A DNA stretch of 62,112 nucleotides from JAZQHR01 sp045540815. GTDB lineage: Bacteria > Bacillota > Clostridia > UMGS1810. The notes under the pieces were generated by a model. The model was given only the letters and a program-made list of their open reading frames with translations. It had not been told where the DNA came from and searched no databases. The stretch covers positions 1 to 62,112 of the forward strand of contig JAZQHY010000014.1 in NCBI GenBank assembly GCA_045540815.1, in the 5' to 3' direction. Below, in pieces: positions 32,098-40,741 of this stretch. The position numbers and the translations under genes are program-made. How positions within the stretch are numbered: the first letter of the stretch is position 1; each line of letters begins with the position of its first letter.

Positions 32098-33105
32098 TTA
32101 AACATTTTCAATAGCAAGACCGTGCGCAATTCCCGGTATGGATAACCCCTGAAACGATGATGTAGGGCTCATCAGCGCACCTGTCGGTACAAAAAGTATG
32201 CGGTTTATTTTATGTGACTTTAGCTTTTTGTAGAAATGTCCGCAAAATACAGAGGCCGCGCAACCGCAACCGCTTCCGCCCGCCCGAACGTTTTGCGATT
32301 TGTCAAAAATCATTGAGCCGCAGTCGGTGTGCACTCTCGATATGTCTACATCTTTTTTTATAAGGAGCTCCAAGAGGAGCTTGCTTCCCACATCGCCAAG
32401 GTCGCCTGTTACTATATGGTCGTAGTATTCAGGATTTCTGCCCGTTTCGGTTAAATGCGCATATATGGTGTCTGCCGCCGCTGGCGCCATAGCTGCTCCC
32501 ATATTGTTTGCATCGGTTACGCCAAGGTCAATTATTTTGCCTGTGGTAACGTGCGTTATTTTCGGCCCGTCACCGCTATCAGCCAGCACCGCAGCACCCG
32601 ACCCTGTTACTGTCCACTGCGAAGTAGGGGTGCGCACACCGCCATATTCAAGTGGAAAACGAAATTGCTTTTCCGATGAGCAAAAATGGCTCGACGTAGC
32701 CGCTATTACGTTTTTTGCATAGCCTCCGTCAACTATCATAGACGCAAGGCTAAGTGATTCGCCCATAGTAGAGCAAGCGCCGTACAGACCAAAAAACGGT
32801 ATTTGAAAACTCTTTACACCAAAGCTTGAGCCTGTGCATTGGTTTAGAAGGTCACCTGCAAAGATGTATTCTATTTCCTCGTGCTTTAAACCCGACCTTT
32901 TTACCGCGCCATCGACTGTGTTTGTCACAAGCTTTGACTCCGCTTTTTCCCACGAGTCCTCGCCTAAAAATTCGTCGGGGTATATGTCGTCAAAACAGTC
33001 CTTCATAGGTCCTTCGCCCTCTTTACTGCCTGCCGACGAGTAAGCACTTATTATCACTGGCGGTTTTGAAAGCTTTACTGTCTGTTTGCCGATTTTCTTG
33101 TTCAT
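32098..33105 (-). CDS. spoVAD: Stage V sporulation protein AD
   Basis: 335 aa with the thiolase-like fold of SpoVAD: YIFAGDLLNQCTGSSFG, ACSTMGESLSLASMIVDGGY, and the C-terminal GSGCGCAASVFCGHFYKKL. In Bacillus it binds dipicolinic acid directly and plugs the AC-AE channel. Its ATG overlaps the spoVAC stop by one base, so the two are translationally coupled. Confidence 0.96.
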   Translation of the reverse strand: MNKKIGKQTVKLSKPPVIISAYSSAGSKEGEGPMKDCFDDIYPDEFLGEDSWEKAESKLVTNTVDGAVKRSGLKHEEIEYIFAGDLLNQCTGSSFGVKSFQIPFFGLYGACSTMGESLSLASMIVDGGYAKNVIAATSSHFCSSEKQFRFPLEYGGVRTPTSQWTVTGSGAAVLADSGDGPKITHVTTGKIIDLGVTDANNMGAAMAPAAADTIYAHLTETGRNPEYYDHIVTGDLGDVGSKLLLELLIKKDVDISRVHTDCGSMIFDKSQNVRAGGSGCGCAASVFCGHFYKKLKSHKINRILFVPTGALMSPTSSFQGLSIPGIAHGLAIENV

Positions 33106-33566
33106 TATGCTATCACCCCCGATAAAGTTAATATATAATAAATCACGCCATAGATAAACGATGAAACAATTCCGTATACTATAACGGGTCCTGCAACCTT
33201 AAACATATTTGCGCCAAGGCCAAGGACATATCCTTCGGATTTAAATTCCATTGCCGATGAAACGACGCTGTTTGCAAAGCCTGTTATAGGTACTAGTGTA
33301 CCTGCACCGCCGTACTTTGCAAGGTTGTCATATACGTTTATCGCAGTTAAAAACGCACCTATAAAAATCATTGTAACCGACGTAAGTGTTGCCGCCTGAG
33401 GCGTGGAATAGTTTAAATATTTATAAAAATTATTTATGAGCTGACCGACTACGCAAAACGTACCGCCAAACAAAAATGCAAAAATACAGTTTCTTACCGA
33501 CTTTGAGCCTGGTGAATTTTCTTTTACCAGCTTGTCGTAATCCTTTTTTGACATAGAAAAATTCAT
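33105..33566 (-). CDS. spoVAC: Stage V sporulation protein AC
   Basis: 153 aa from the ATG at 33566, the one with an AAGGCGG site; a further 22 residues in frame upstream are unlikely. The N-terminus has SKKDYDKLVKENSPGSKSVRNCIFAFLFGG, then four helices with GAGTLVPITGFANSVVSSAME. SpoVAC is the membrane channel for Ca-dipicolinate. I could not pick out a convincing sigma-G promoter upstream by eye. Confidence 0.94.
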   Translation of the reverse strand: MNFSMSKKDYDKLVKENSPGSKSVRNCIFAFLFGGTFCVVGQLINNFYKYLNYSTPQAATLTSVTMIFIGAFLTAINVYDNLAKYGGAGTLVPITGFANSVVSSAMEFKSEGYVLGLGANMFKVAGPVIVYGIVSSFIYGVIYYILTLSGVIA

Positions 33567-33659
33567 AAAATTCCGCCTTTCAAATAGAAAATTATACTTG
33601 TAGTTTGGCGAGAAACAAAAAATATTATACAAAAGTTAATTTTTAAGTAAATATTTTCT

Positions 33660-33687
33660 TTGCATTTTGTAAAATGTATGATATAAT
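33660..33687 (+). promoter_or_regulatory. Sigma-A promoter of murA-walJ
   Basis: TTGCAT, 16 bp, TATAAT, about 80 bp before the murA start. Confidence 0.6.
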
Positions 33688-33765
33688 ATAGTATCATAGT
33701 GAATTTACGTGCAAAATTAACGGAAATGTTTTAAATAAATACGATAGAAAAAGGTAGGGGTAACC

Positions 33766-35022
33766 TTGGAGAAACTTGTTATAAAGGGCGGAAAGCCACT
33801 TTCGGGCGAAGTTGAAATAAGCGGTGCAAAAAATGCGGCAGTTGCTATACTCCCTGCAACACTACTAGTTAAGGGAGAATGTATAATAGAAAATGTTCCA
33901 AACATAAGCGATGTAAATGTTATATTTGATATGCTTAAGGTTATGGGAGCTAAGGTTGAAAAGATTAACGATACCTGTGTAAAGATTGATACTAGCGGTG
34001 TAAATACATATATCGCAGCACAGGAATATGCGGTAAAGATGAGAGCATCATACTATTTCCTAGGTGCACTTATGGGCAGAATGAGAAAAGCGTGCGTTCC
34101 GCTTCCGGGTGGATGCGACTTGGGTCCAAGGCCTATCGACCAGCACAAAAAAGGCTTTGAGTCACTTGGTTGTGATGTAAACATAAACGGCGGCGTAGTT
34201 GAGGTTGATGCCACTAATCTTCAGGGCGGAAATGTATATTTGGACGTGGTTAGCGTGGGCGCTACTATAAACATTATGATTGCTGCCACGCTTGCTCCGG
34301 GCGCTACCGTTATAGAAAACGCAGCAAAAGAGCCACACATAGTTGACGTGGCAAACTTCCTAAACTCAATGGGTGCAAACATAAGAGGTGCAGGAACAGA
34401 CGTTATAAAGATAAAAGGTGTAGAATCTCTTCACGGCGGAAGCTATTCTATAATCCCCGACCAGATAGAAGCAGGCACATATATGTTTGCTGCGCTTATT
34501 ACAAAGGGCAACGTGCTTATAAAAAACGTTATTCCAAAGCATCTTGAGGCTATAAGCGCAAAGTTTGTGGAAATGGGTGCTACCGTAGAGGAAGGCGATG
34601 AGGACGTAAGGGTTTACGTTACAAAACCGCTTAAAAGCATAAATGTAAAAACACTTCCATACCCGGGTTTCCCAACTGATTTACAACCGCTTATGGTGAC
34701 TGCGCTTACAACTGTTTCGGGCGTTAGCAAGGTTACCGAGAGCGTGTGGGACTCAAGATTTCGTTATACAGGTGAGCTTGAAAGAATGGGTGCAAAGATT
34801 ACAGTTGACGGCAGAATGGCTGTCATTGAAGGCGTGGACGAGCTTTGCGGAGCACTAGTAAAGGCTACCGACCTTAGAGCCGGTGCGGCGCTTGTAATAG
34901 CAGGACTTTCAGCTGACGGCACTACCACTATAACCGATTTAAGACATATCGACAGAGGATATGAAAATTTTGAACAGAAATTAACTGCGCTTGGCGCGGA
35001 TATAACAAGAATAGATGAATAG
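33766..35022 (+). CDS. murA: UDP-N-acetylglucosamine 1-carboxyvinyltransferase
   Basis: 418 aa, TTG start with AGGGG about 8 nt upstream. SGAKNAA near residue 20 supplies the catalytic lysine, and the active-site cysteine is C117 in LPGGCDLGPRPIDQHKKG (the fosfomycin target). The two EPT domains follow the usual pattern with DQIEAGTYMFAAL. It makes the first committed peptidoglycan precursor. Its last 8 bp overlap the start of walJ. Confidence 0.95.
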   Translation: MEKLVIKGGKPLSGEVEISGAKNAAVAILPATLLVKGECIIENVPNISDVNVIFDMLKVMGAKVEKINDTCVKIDTSGVNTYIAAQEYAVKMRASYYFLGALMGRMRKACVPLPGGCDLGPRPIDQHKKGFESLGCDVNINGGVVEVDATNLQGGNVYLDVVSVGATINIMIAATLAPGATVIENAAKEPHIVDVANFLNSMGANIRGAGTDVIKIKGVESLHGGSYSIIPDQIEAGTYMFAALITKGNVLIKNVIPKHLEAISAKFVEMGATVEEGDEDVRVYVTKPLKSINVKTLPYPGFPTDLQPLMVTALTTVSGVSKVTESVWDSRFRYTGELERMGAKITVDGRMAVIEGVDELCGALVKATDLRAGAALVIAGLSADGTTTITDLRHIDRGYENFEQKLTALGADITRIDE

Positions 35023-35791
35023 ATTTTGTACACTTTATTCAGGAAGCTCGGGTAATTCGACCCTTGTTTCAAATGGAAATACAAATATACTAATTGACGC
35101 AGGAGTAAGCTGTGCAAAGATTTGCACGTCACTAAAAGAAATAGGTCTTGCCCCTGAGGAGATAGACGGAATAGTTATTACGCACGAGCATATAGACCAC
35201 ATACGCGGTGTGGACGTATTGTCGAGAAAATTTCATATACCTGTGTACGCAAGTGAAGGCACGCTTTCAAAAATGGAGCTTTCAAGGGTGGAAGATAAGT
35301 ATATAAGGTCTGTAAAGTCGGGCGAGAGCTTTGAAATACGCGATATTGGCATATATCCGTTTAAAATTCCGCACGATGCCACGCAGCCTCTTGGATATAC
35401 TATGTGTTTAGATGATAAACGTTTTTCGGTTGCAACTGATATCGGACATTTAAGCGAGTCGCTTGTAAAGAGCCTTTGCAAAAGCGATACAGTGCTGCTT
35501 GAGTCAAACCACGATATAAAGATGCTTACTGAAGGCGGTTATCCGTATTACCTAAAAAAACGAATACTTGGTGACTATGGACACCTGCCAAACGATAAAG
35601 CAGCGTGGATGGCTACACAGCTTGCCAAGTGGGGCACAACTAGGATAATCCTCGGGCATTTAAGCAAGGAAAACAATCTTCCAAGCCTAGCCTATGAAAC
35701 GAGCAAAAATATGCTTGAGTCAAACGGCATTAAGGTTGGAAGCGACGTGATACTTAAGGTTGCAGACAGAAGTAACATTTGTGAGATATAA
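35015..35791 (+). CDS. walJ: MBL-fold hydrolase WalJ/YycJ
   Basis: 258 aa. It starts with CTLYSGSSGNSTLVSNGNTNILIDAG and has the metallo-beta-lactamase motif THEHIDHIRG (about residue 55) and further histidine/aspartate ligands in ATDIGHLSE, LLESNHDIKML and LGHLSKENN. YycJ in Bacillus is linked to the WalRK wall-stress operon and to DNA mismatch repair as an exonuclease. Here it is coupled with murA by an 8-bp overlap rather than with walRK, which is not in the window. Confidence 0.9.
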   Translation: MNRFCTLYSGSSGNSTLVSNGNTNILIDAGVSCAKICTSLKEIGLAPEEIDGIVITHEHIDHIRGVDVLSRKFHIPVYASEGTLSKMELSRVEDKYIRSVKSGESFEIRDIGIYPFKIPHDATQPLGYTMCLDDKRFSVATDIGHLSESLVKSLCKSDTVLLESNHDIKMLTEGGYPYYLKKRILGDYGHLPNDKAAWMATQLAKWGTTRIILGHLSKENNLPSLAYETSKNMLESNGIKVGSDVILKVADRSNICEI

Positions 35792-35818
35792 GTATTTTAT
35801 TATTTAATTTTTTGAGTT

Positions 35819-35848
35819 GTAGGGAACGGGCTTGCTCGTTCCTTTTTT
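35819..35848 (+). terminator. Family H hairpin, copy 2, with poly-T
   Basis: The same hairpin as at 7762-7781 (35823-35842), here followed by TTTTTT, so it can act as the walJ terminator. It also forms the left end of the 534-bp block at 35819-36352. Confidence 0.7.
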
Positions 35849-36015
35849 GTTTGCAAATTTTTATTATTTTTTCCGACGATCAATATGGTTTGTGTCCACC
35901 GCTGCGTATTCCCGTGATAAAACATTTTTATACGTCGGGGGTACCTGCAGCTGCACCCCCGACACCCCCAGCCGTCGCCCTTTATTTAAATTGGATAAAT
36001 CATAAGGCTTGATGT

Positions 36016-36122
36016 AATGATTTTGCATTGCACGCGTAAATGCGGAAACCCATTCCGCGTTACGCTAAAAACAAGCGGACAGCAGCGGAAATCGATACCG
36101 CTTGTTTTTGCAATAAATCATT
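36016..36122. repeat. Three-way-junction palindromic structure
   Basis: AATGATTT (36016-36023) pairs with AAATCATT (36115-36122). Inside are GCGTAA-GCGGAA/TTCCGC-TTACGC (36034-36065) and a perfect 12-bp stem AAAAACAAGCGG/CCGCTTGTTTTT (36067-36109). No second copy is visible in the window. Confidence 0.55.
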
Positions 36123-36208
36123 CCATCTTCGCTTTGATTTATATGCCAATTCAAACAGATGCGCGAACCGGTTTGCGCTCGAGTGTTAGCTTTGTGCACT
36201 TCGGGGTC

Positions 36209-36300
36209 TGGGGTGTCCCCAAACGTGAGGGTTTTGGGGGGCTACGGAACCCCTCAAGGCTTTTTTGACTTTTGGCCCCAAAAGTCCCCGTCGGAGACAT
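36209..36300 (-). repeat. Triple-hairpin element, family T, copy 2
   Basis: Minus-strand copy of the element at 28440-28531. The hairpins are GACTTTTGG/CCAAAAGTC (36267-36286), GGGG/CCCC with the TTCCG-containing loop (36238-36253), and TGGGG-ACA-CCCCA (36209-36221). Stem sequences differ from copy 1 yet still pair. Confidence 0.7.
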
Positions 36301-36389
36301 AAAAAGAAAAAATTTGAAAATTAAAAACGGAAGGAGCAAGCCCCTTCCCTACGATTTTGGCACATTTTGACACCTGCCAATACGCAAAT

Positions 36390-36971
36390 TTATGACCTAT
36401 CATATTTTTTTGTTAAAAAATATAACCCGATTGACGTCACTACTGCCGCTACAAAGCATGCAGTGAGGTCTTCCATAGTGTCAGATACGCCGTTTCCCTG
36501 CATGTGCATCTTAAACATCACATCGCCTGTAAATTCGTATATTTCCCAAAGCGCAGATGCGGTCATAGAAGCGAAAAACGGTATACAAAACGCCATATAA
36601 TTTTTGACATTTTCTGCTCCTTTATAAATAAGGCAGTAACCGGGAAATGCAAATATAATTCCTGCTAAAAAATGCAAAAACAAATCCCACCATATAAAGT
36701 CCTCGTAAAATCTAAAAAAGCTTCCAAGCACCGCTGATAAACCGACAAATACCACAAGCGAATACTGAAATAATAACGAAAGTATACCTCGTATACTATC
36801 AGGCAAAAACTTTGGCACAAGTGTTTTGCAAATTACGGGAATATACAAACACAATCCAAACACCGCAAGCGATATAAGAAATACCCATTTTTGCGGTATG
36901 AGGTTTGTAGCAAGGGTGAAAATTGAAATTCCAATCAAAATAAAAAGTATAATAAAACGTGTTTTTTTCAT
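36390..36971 (-). CDS. Multi-pass membrane protein resembling DUF2238/YjdF family
   Basis: 193 aa, about six transmembrane helices. The motifs FIWWDLFLHFLAG, ASALWEIYEFTGD and DTMEDLTACF resemble the conserved histidine, WE and DxxxDL blocks of the DUF2238 (YjdF) membrane family; the biochemical role of that family is unknown. It is downstream of the dCMP deaminase gene but separated from it by a terminator, and its 3' end abuts the repeat block at 35819-36352. Confidence 0.6.
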   Translation of the reverse strand: MKKTRFIILFILIGISIFTLATNLIPQKWVFLISLAVFGLCLYIPVICKTLVPKFLPDSIRGILSLLFQYSLVVFVGLSAVLGSFFRFYEDFIWWDLFLHFLAGIIFAFPGYCLIYKGAENVKNYMAFCIPFFASMTASALWEIYEFTGDVMFKMHMQGNGVSDTMEDLTACFVAAVVTSIGLYFLTKKYDRS

Positions 36972-36988
36972 AAAACCTCCGCATTTTG

Positions 36989-37022
36989 CAAAATAAAAAG
37001 AGGTGTATATAACACCTCTTAT
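36989..37022 (-). terminator. Intrinsic terminator of dCMP deaminase gene
   Basis: AAGAGGTGT/ACACCTCTT stem followed on the minus strand by TTTTATTTT. Confidence 0.8.
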
Positions 37023-37052
37023 AATTATTTGTTGTTTAGCTTGTTTTATTCC

Positions 37053-37556
37053 TTAATATCCAAGCTCTGTACCAAGCGAATCATCATTTTCTATCCACTC
37101 TGTAACGTCTATAACCTTGTATGTATCTTTTGTAAGGCGCACGATAACCTTTTCGATGCCTGCGTTTAATATCATTCGTTTGCACATAGCACACGATGAC
37201 GCGTTTTCCACAAGCTCACCTGTTTTTGCGTCTTTTCCTGCAAGGTAAAGTGTACTTCCTATCATTTCGTTTCTTGGTGCGCTTATTATTGCATTTGCCT
37301 CCGAATGAACGCTTCTGCATAGCTCGTATCTTTCGCCGCGTGGAATATTAAGTTTTTCACGCATACAAAATCCTAAATCAATGCAGTTTTTTCTGCCTCT
37401 TGGCGCACCCGTGTATCCTGTGGATATTATTTCGTCATTTTTAACTATAATAGAACCGTAATTTCGTCTTAAGCAAGTTCCTCTTTCAAGAACTGTTTCT
37501 GCGATGTCAAGGTAGTAGTTTATCTTGTCGCGTCTTTCGATTTTTTCGTTTGGCAT
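37053..37556 (-). CDS. Deoxycytidylate deaminase (ComEB-like)
   Basis: 167 aa. Zinc deaminase motifs: HSEANAI (His ligand and catalytic Glu) and SCAMCKRMI (two Cys ligands). GSIIVKNDEIISTGYTGAPRGRKNC is characteristic of dCMP deaminases, and an extra cysteine/histidine site is suggested by the CIDLGFC region. It makes dUMP for thymidylate synthesis. The upstream region carries three GGTTTACA repeats. Confidence 0.9.
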   Translation of the reverse strand: MPNEKIERRDKINYYLDIAETVLERGTCLRRNYGSIIVKNDEIISTGYTGAPRGRKNCIDLGFCMREKLNIPRGERYELCRSVHSEANAIISAPRNEMIGSTLYLAGKDAKTGELVENASSCAMCKRMILNAGIEKVIVRLTKDTYKVIDVTEWIENDDSLGTELGY

Positions 37557-37654
37557 AGATGAGCCTCCTTTTCACGTTGGTTTACATAATCTATTTAACT
37601 AGAGCGTTTATGCTTGGTTTACACACTTAAAATAGCGTTAGGTTTACATAACAA

Positions 37655-39346
37655 CTATACGCTTTGTTTGATTTTATCTGCAAGAGCCAATATTTCCTCT
37701 GCGTTTTTCCTTGTAATGTCGGTAATAGCCGCACCGCCTGTGATACGCGCTATTTCGTTTATGCGGTTTTCTGTGTCAAGAATTGTTACTTTAGTCTTAG
37801 TAACATCGTTTTCCACACTTTTTTCTATAAGGTAATGATTTGACGCCATTGCCGCTATCTGCGGAAGGTGGGTGATACATATAACCTGAGCATTTTTTGA
37901 TATAGCATAAAGCTTTTCGCCAAGGCTTTGCGCCGCATGTCCGCTAACGCCTGTGTCTATCTCGTCAAATACCAATGTTTCTGCATTTTCACCGCCTGAA
38001 AGAACGCTCTTTATAGCGAGCATTATTCGTGATAATTCACCGCCTGATGCGATTTTAGTAAGCGGTTTTGGTGTGTCGCCTACATTTGTACATATTAAAA
38101 ATTCTACGTCGTCTGCTCCGTCAAGGCGATAACCCGAAGGCTTAATGTCTACCGAGAATTCAACCTTTTTCATATCAAGGTCTGAAAGCTCTTTTGCAAT
38201 TTTCTCGCAAAGTGCTTTGGAATGTTTCTTTCTAAGGTCGGTCAGCTTTTGCGCAATTTTATTTCTCTTTTCACAAAGAATATTTAATTCGTCATTTAAT
38301 TTTGACAGGTTAAAATCAGAATTTTCTATCTCGTCAAGCTCTGCTTTAAGCTTTTCAAGATGTGATAATATATCCTCTATGGTAAAGCCGTACTTGCGTT
38401 TTAGCATAGTGATTTCTTCAAGCCGTGATTCTATGTCGTTAAGCTCGTTTTCGTCATAATTTGCACTGTCACCAAATGCGCGTATCTCAGCTGAAATATC
38501 CTTTAGCGTGTAGCCGATGTCGGTAAGAGTTTTGCACATTTCCGACATATTTTTGTCAAGGTCGGCTATTTTGTTTAAATGTGATAGCGCGTCCCAAAGT
38601 GCATCGTGTGCCGACTGAGAGCGGTCGTCGCCATCGTACAACAGAGAAAGCGCCTCGTTTGAACATTCGGCAATTTTCTGCGCGTTGTCGAGTATAATCT
38701 TTCTTGCTTCAAGCTCATCGTCTTCGCCGATGTAAAGCTTAGCACCTTCTATTTCGTCAGTTTCAAAATGGAGTTTTTCAAGCCTTGCAAGACGTTCTTC
38801 CTCGCCTTGCGACAGTGATGCTATTTTATCTTCAACCGCTTCTATTTCGCGGTGGATTAATAAATATTCTTCTTTAAGCTTGTCAGCATCTTCACCGATA
38901 AATGCGTCCAAAAACGCAAGATGCGTTTTCTTTGATAAAAGTGACGTATTGTCGTGCTGACCGTGGATAGTTATAAAATGCCCGCCGATTTCTTTAAGCA
39001 TTGATGCGGTAACTGGCATACCGTTTACGCGGACAGTGTTTTTGCCATCGGCGGTAATTTCGCGCGAGATAAGTATCTCATCGTCATCGGTGTCTATTCC
39101 AAAGTCATTTTCAAGAACTTTCCTTACATCGTCATTAAGCGTAAATATGCCGTCAACACGCGCACTTTTCTCACCGTGGCGGATAAGGTCTTTATTAACC
39201 CTTTCGCCTTTTAGAAGGTTAAGTGAGTCGATTATAATCGATTTACCTGCGCCCGTTTCACCTGTAAGCACGCCAAAACCTTCGTCAAACTCAATGTTTA
39301 CCGAAGAGATGATAGCTATATTTTTTATGGATAAATGACGTAACAT
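37655..39346 (-). CDS. recN: DNA repair protein RecN
   Basis: 563 aa SMC-like protein. The Walker A GETGAGKS is at residues 29-36, and long coiled coils cover about 150-370. The C-terminal SGGELSRIMLAIKSVLS signature and the Walker B LVFDEIDTGVSGHAAQSLG follow, then QVICITHLPQIAAMA. It acts in double-strand break repair. It is the last of the nadK-argR-recN group, 15 nt after argR, the order found across Firmicutes. Confidence 0.95.
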   Translation of the reverse strand: MLRHLSIKNIAIISSVNIEFDEGFGVLTGETGAGKSIIIDSLNLLKGERVNKDLIRHGEKSARVDGIFTLNDDVRKVLENDFGIDTDDDEILISREITADGKNTVRVNGMPVTASMLKEIGGHFITIHGQHDNTSLLSKKTHLAFLDAFIGEDADKLKEEYLLIHREIEAVEDKIASLSQGEEERLARLEKLHFETDEIEGAKLYIGEDDELEARKIILDNAQKIAECSNEALSLLYDGDDRSQSAHDALWDALSHLNKIADLDKNMSEMCKTLTDIGYTLKDISAEIRAFGDSANYDENELNDIESRLEEITMLKRKYGFTIEDILSHLEKLKAELDEIENSDFNLSKLNDELNILCEKRNKIAQKLTDLRKKHSKALCEKIAKELSDLDMKKVEFSVDIKPSGYRLDGADDVEFLICTNVGDTPKPLTKIASGGELSRIMLAIKSVLSGGENAETLVFDEIDTGVSGHAAQSLGEKLYAISKNAQVICITHLPQIAAMASNHYLIEKSVENDVTKTKVTILDTENRINEIARITGGAAITDITRKNAEEILALADKIKQSV

Positions 39347-39361
39347 AAAAAATTCTCCAAA

Positions 39362-39814
39362 CTATTTTATGAATTTAGAAAGCTTGTTTGATAGCTGTTT
39401 TGCGCTTTTTTCGTTTCGTACCACTATCATAACTGTGTCGTCGCCCGCGATTGAGCCGACTATCTCGTCCCATACAAATGAGTCAAGCGCGTAGCCTGCT
39501 GCCTGCGCTGCACCGCTTAGGGTCTTTAGTACCACTATATTCTGCGCACAATCAACGCTTAAGAGCGACTGCGAGAATATGTTTTGTATCTTGTCGCTTA
39601 CGTTGAATTCAGGCGTCTTTGTAGCGGTATACTTGTATGTGCCGTCGGGCAGAAGGGTTTTCACTACCCTTAATTCCTGTAAATCTCTTGAAATAGTCGC
39701 CTGTGTGGCATTGTAGCCTTCGTTTACAAGGCGCTCTGTTAAATCGTCTTGTGTAGAAATCACGTTGTCGGTAATAAGCTCTATTATTTTAAGCTGTCTG
39801 TCGCTTTTTCCCAT
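39362..39814 (-). CDS. argR: Arginine repressor ArgR
   Basis: 150 aa. An N-terminal winged helix (residues 1-70) contains NEGYNATQATISRDLQELRV, the recognition helix signature. The C-terminal hexamerisation and arginine-binding domain includes VWDEIVGSIAGDDTVMIVVRN with the GDD motif. It controls arginine genes. It sits between nadK and recN, 10 nt after nadK. No arginine biosynthesis gene is in the window. Confidence 0.95.
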   Translation of the reverse strand: MGKSDRQLKIIELITDNVISTQDDLTERLVNEGYNATQATISRDLQELRVVKTLLPDGTYKYTATKTPEFNVSDKIQNIFSQSLLSVDCAQNIVVLKTLSGAAQAAGYALDSFVWDEIVGSIAGDDTVMIVVRNEKSAKQLSNKLSKFIK

Positions 39815-39824
39815 GGTAATTCTC

Positions 39825-40682
39825 CTATATCTTCTCGGTCTGGAATTTTGTTCTTAATGTATCGTAAAAGTCAAGCCCGTTTAGCTTTATGAGCTTTGTC
39901 TTTGTAGCGGAGCTTGTTATTTTTACTATATCTCCGCCCTCAAGCTCGTAGCCTCTTTGCCCGTCTACAGTTAAAAGTATATCGTGTTTTGAAGGGCTTT
40001 TTATTTTAACCTCTACAGTCTTTGATGCAGGTGTGATAATAGGTCTTGTGCTAAGTGAGTGTGCACAAATCGGTGTCACTACCATTACATCAAGACGAGG
40101 GTCTACTATAGGTCCGCCTGCCGAAAGCGAATATGCAGTTGAGCCTGTAGGAGTTGAGAGTATAATACCGTCTGATGTATATGAGTCAACCATGCACGAG
40201 TCTATGTACACTTCAAGTTTTAATACCCTTTTAAACGATGAACGCGAGATAACAAAGTCATTTAACGCGGTGTATTCGACAAGCTTTTTGCCGTCTCTTA
40301 TCACGCATCCGTCAAGCATAGAACGCTCCTCAATGGTGTAGTTTCCGCTTGAAAGTGCTTGCATAGCAGATGCGATTTTATCCTTTTCAACCTCCGCTAA
40401 AAATCCGAGTGTGCCGAGGTTTATACCAAGTATCGGCTGACCTTTTTCTGAGGCAAGTGCCGAAAGTCTAAGCATTGTTCCGTCACCGCCAAGCGCAACA
40501 AATATATCCGCTTCATTTTTTAGCCTGTCTATTCCGACTGCTTCTGTGTTTGGTATACCGTACGGAATGTCGGTGATGATTTTTGCGCTTTTATGCAAAA
40601 TTTCAACTGCTTCTTTTGTATATTTTAAGTTTTTGTCTTTGTTTGTATTTGGCAATATAGCTATAGTTTTCAAGCACTTCAC
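39825..40682 (-). CDS. nadK: NAD kinase
   Basis: 285 aa from a GTG at 40682; a TTG three codons later is a possible alternative start, and the AGGCGG site lies between good spacings for the two. The motif FVALGGDGTMLRLS (GGDGT at 65-69), LGFLAEV, the substrate-contacting LNDFVISR and the TSDGIILSTPTGSTAYSLSAGGPIV block define the family. It phosphorylates NAD to NADP. First gene of the group, with a strong promoter upstream. Confidence 0.93.
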   Translation of the reverse strand: MKCLKTIAILPNTNKDKNLKYTKEAVEILHKSAKIITDIPYGIPNTEAVGIDRLKNEADIFVALGGDGTMLRLSALASEKGQPILGINLGTLGFLAEVEKDKIASAMQALSSGNYTIEERSMLDGCVIRDGKKLVEYTALNDFVISRSSFKRVLKLEVYIDSCMVDSYTSDGIILSTPTGSTAYSLSAGGPIVDPRLDVMVVTPICAHSLSTRPIITPASKTVEVKIKSPSKHDILLTVDGQRGYELEGGDIVKITSSATKTKLIKLNGLDFYDTLRTKFQTEKI

Positions 40683-40710
40683 CGCCTTTTAATTTTAAAA
40701 TCATATACAC

Positions 40711-40739
40711 ATTATACTGCATAATTATAAATTATGCAA
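40711..40739 (-). promoter_or_regulatory. Sigma-A promoter of nadK-argR-recN
   Basis: Minus strand TTGCAT, 17 bp, TATAAT, about 30 bp before the nadK start. Confidence 0.75.
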
Positions 40740-40741
40740 TA

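Larger units (their letters stand above)
35819..36352. repeat. Mosaic repeat block bounded by inverted family H hairpins
   Basis: This 534-bp gene-free block starts with a family H hairpin and ends with an inverted one (36329-36352) that differs by a paired C-G to G-C change. Inside, in order: a partial family P end (GTATTCCCGTGATAAAA, 35906-35922), a 9-bp-stem hairpin GTCGGGGGT/ACCCCCGAC (35934-35963), a three-way-junction structure (36016-36122), and an inverted family T element (36209-36300). No reading frame here is supported. The nesting suggests repeated insertion of small elements at one site. Confidence 0.6.
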
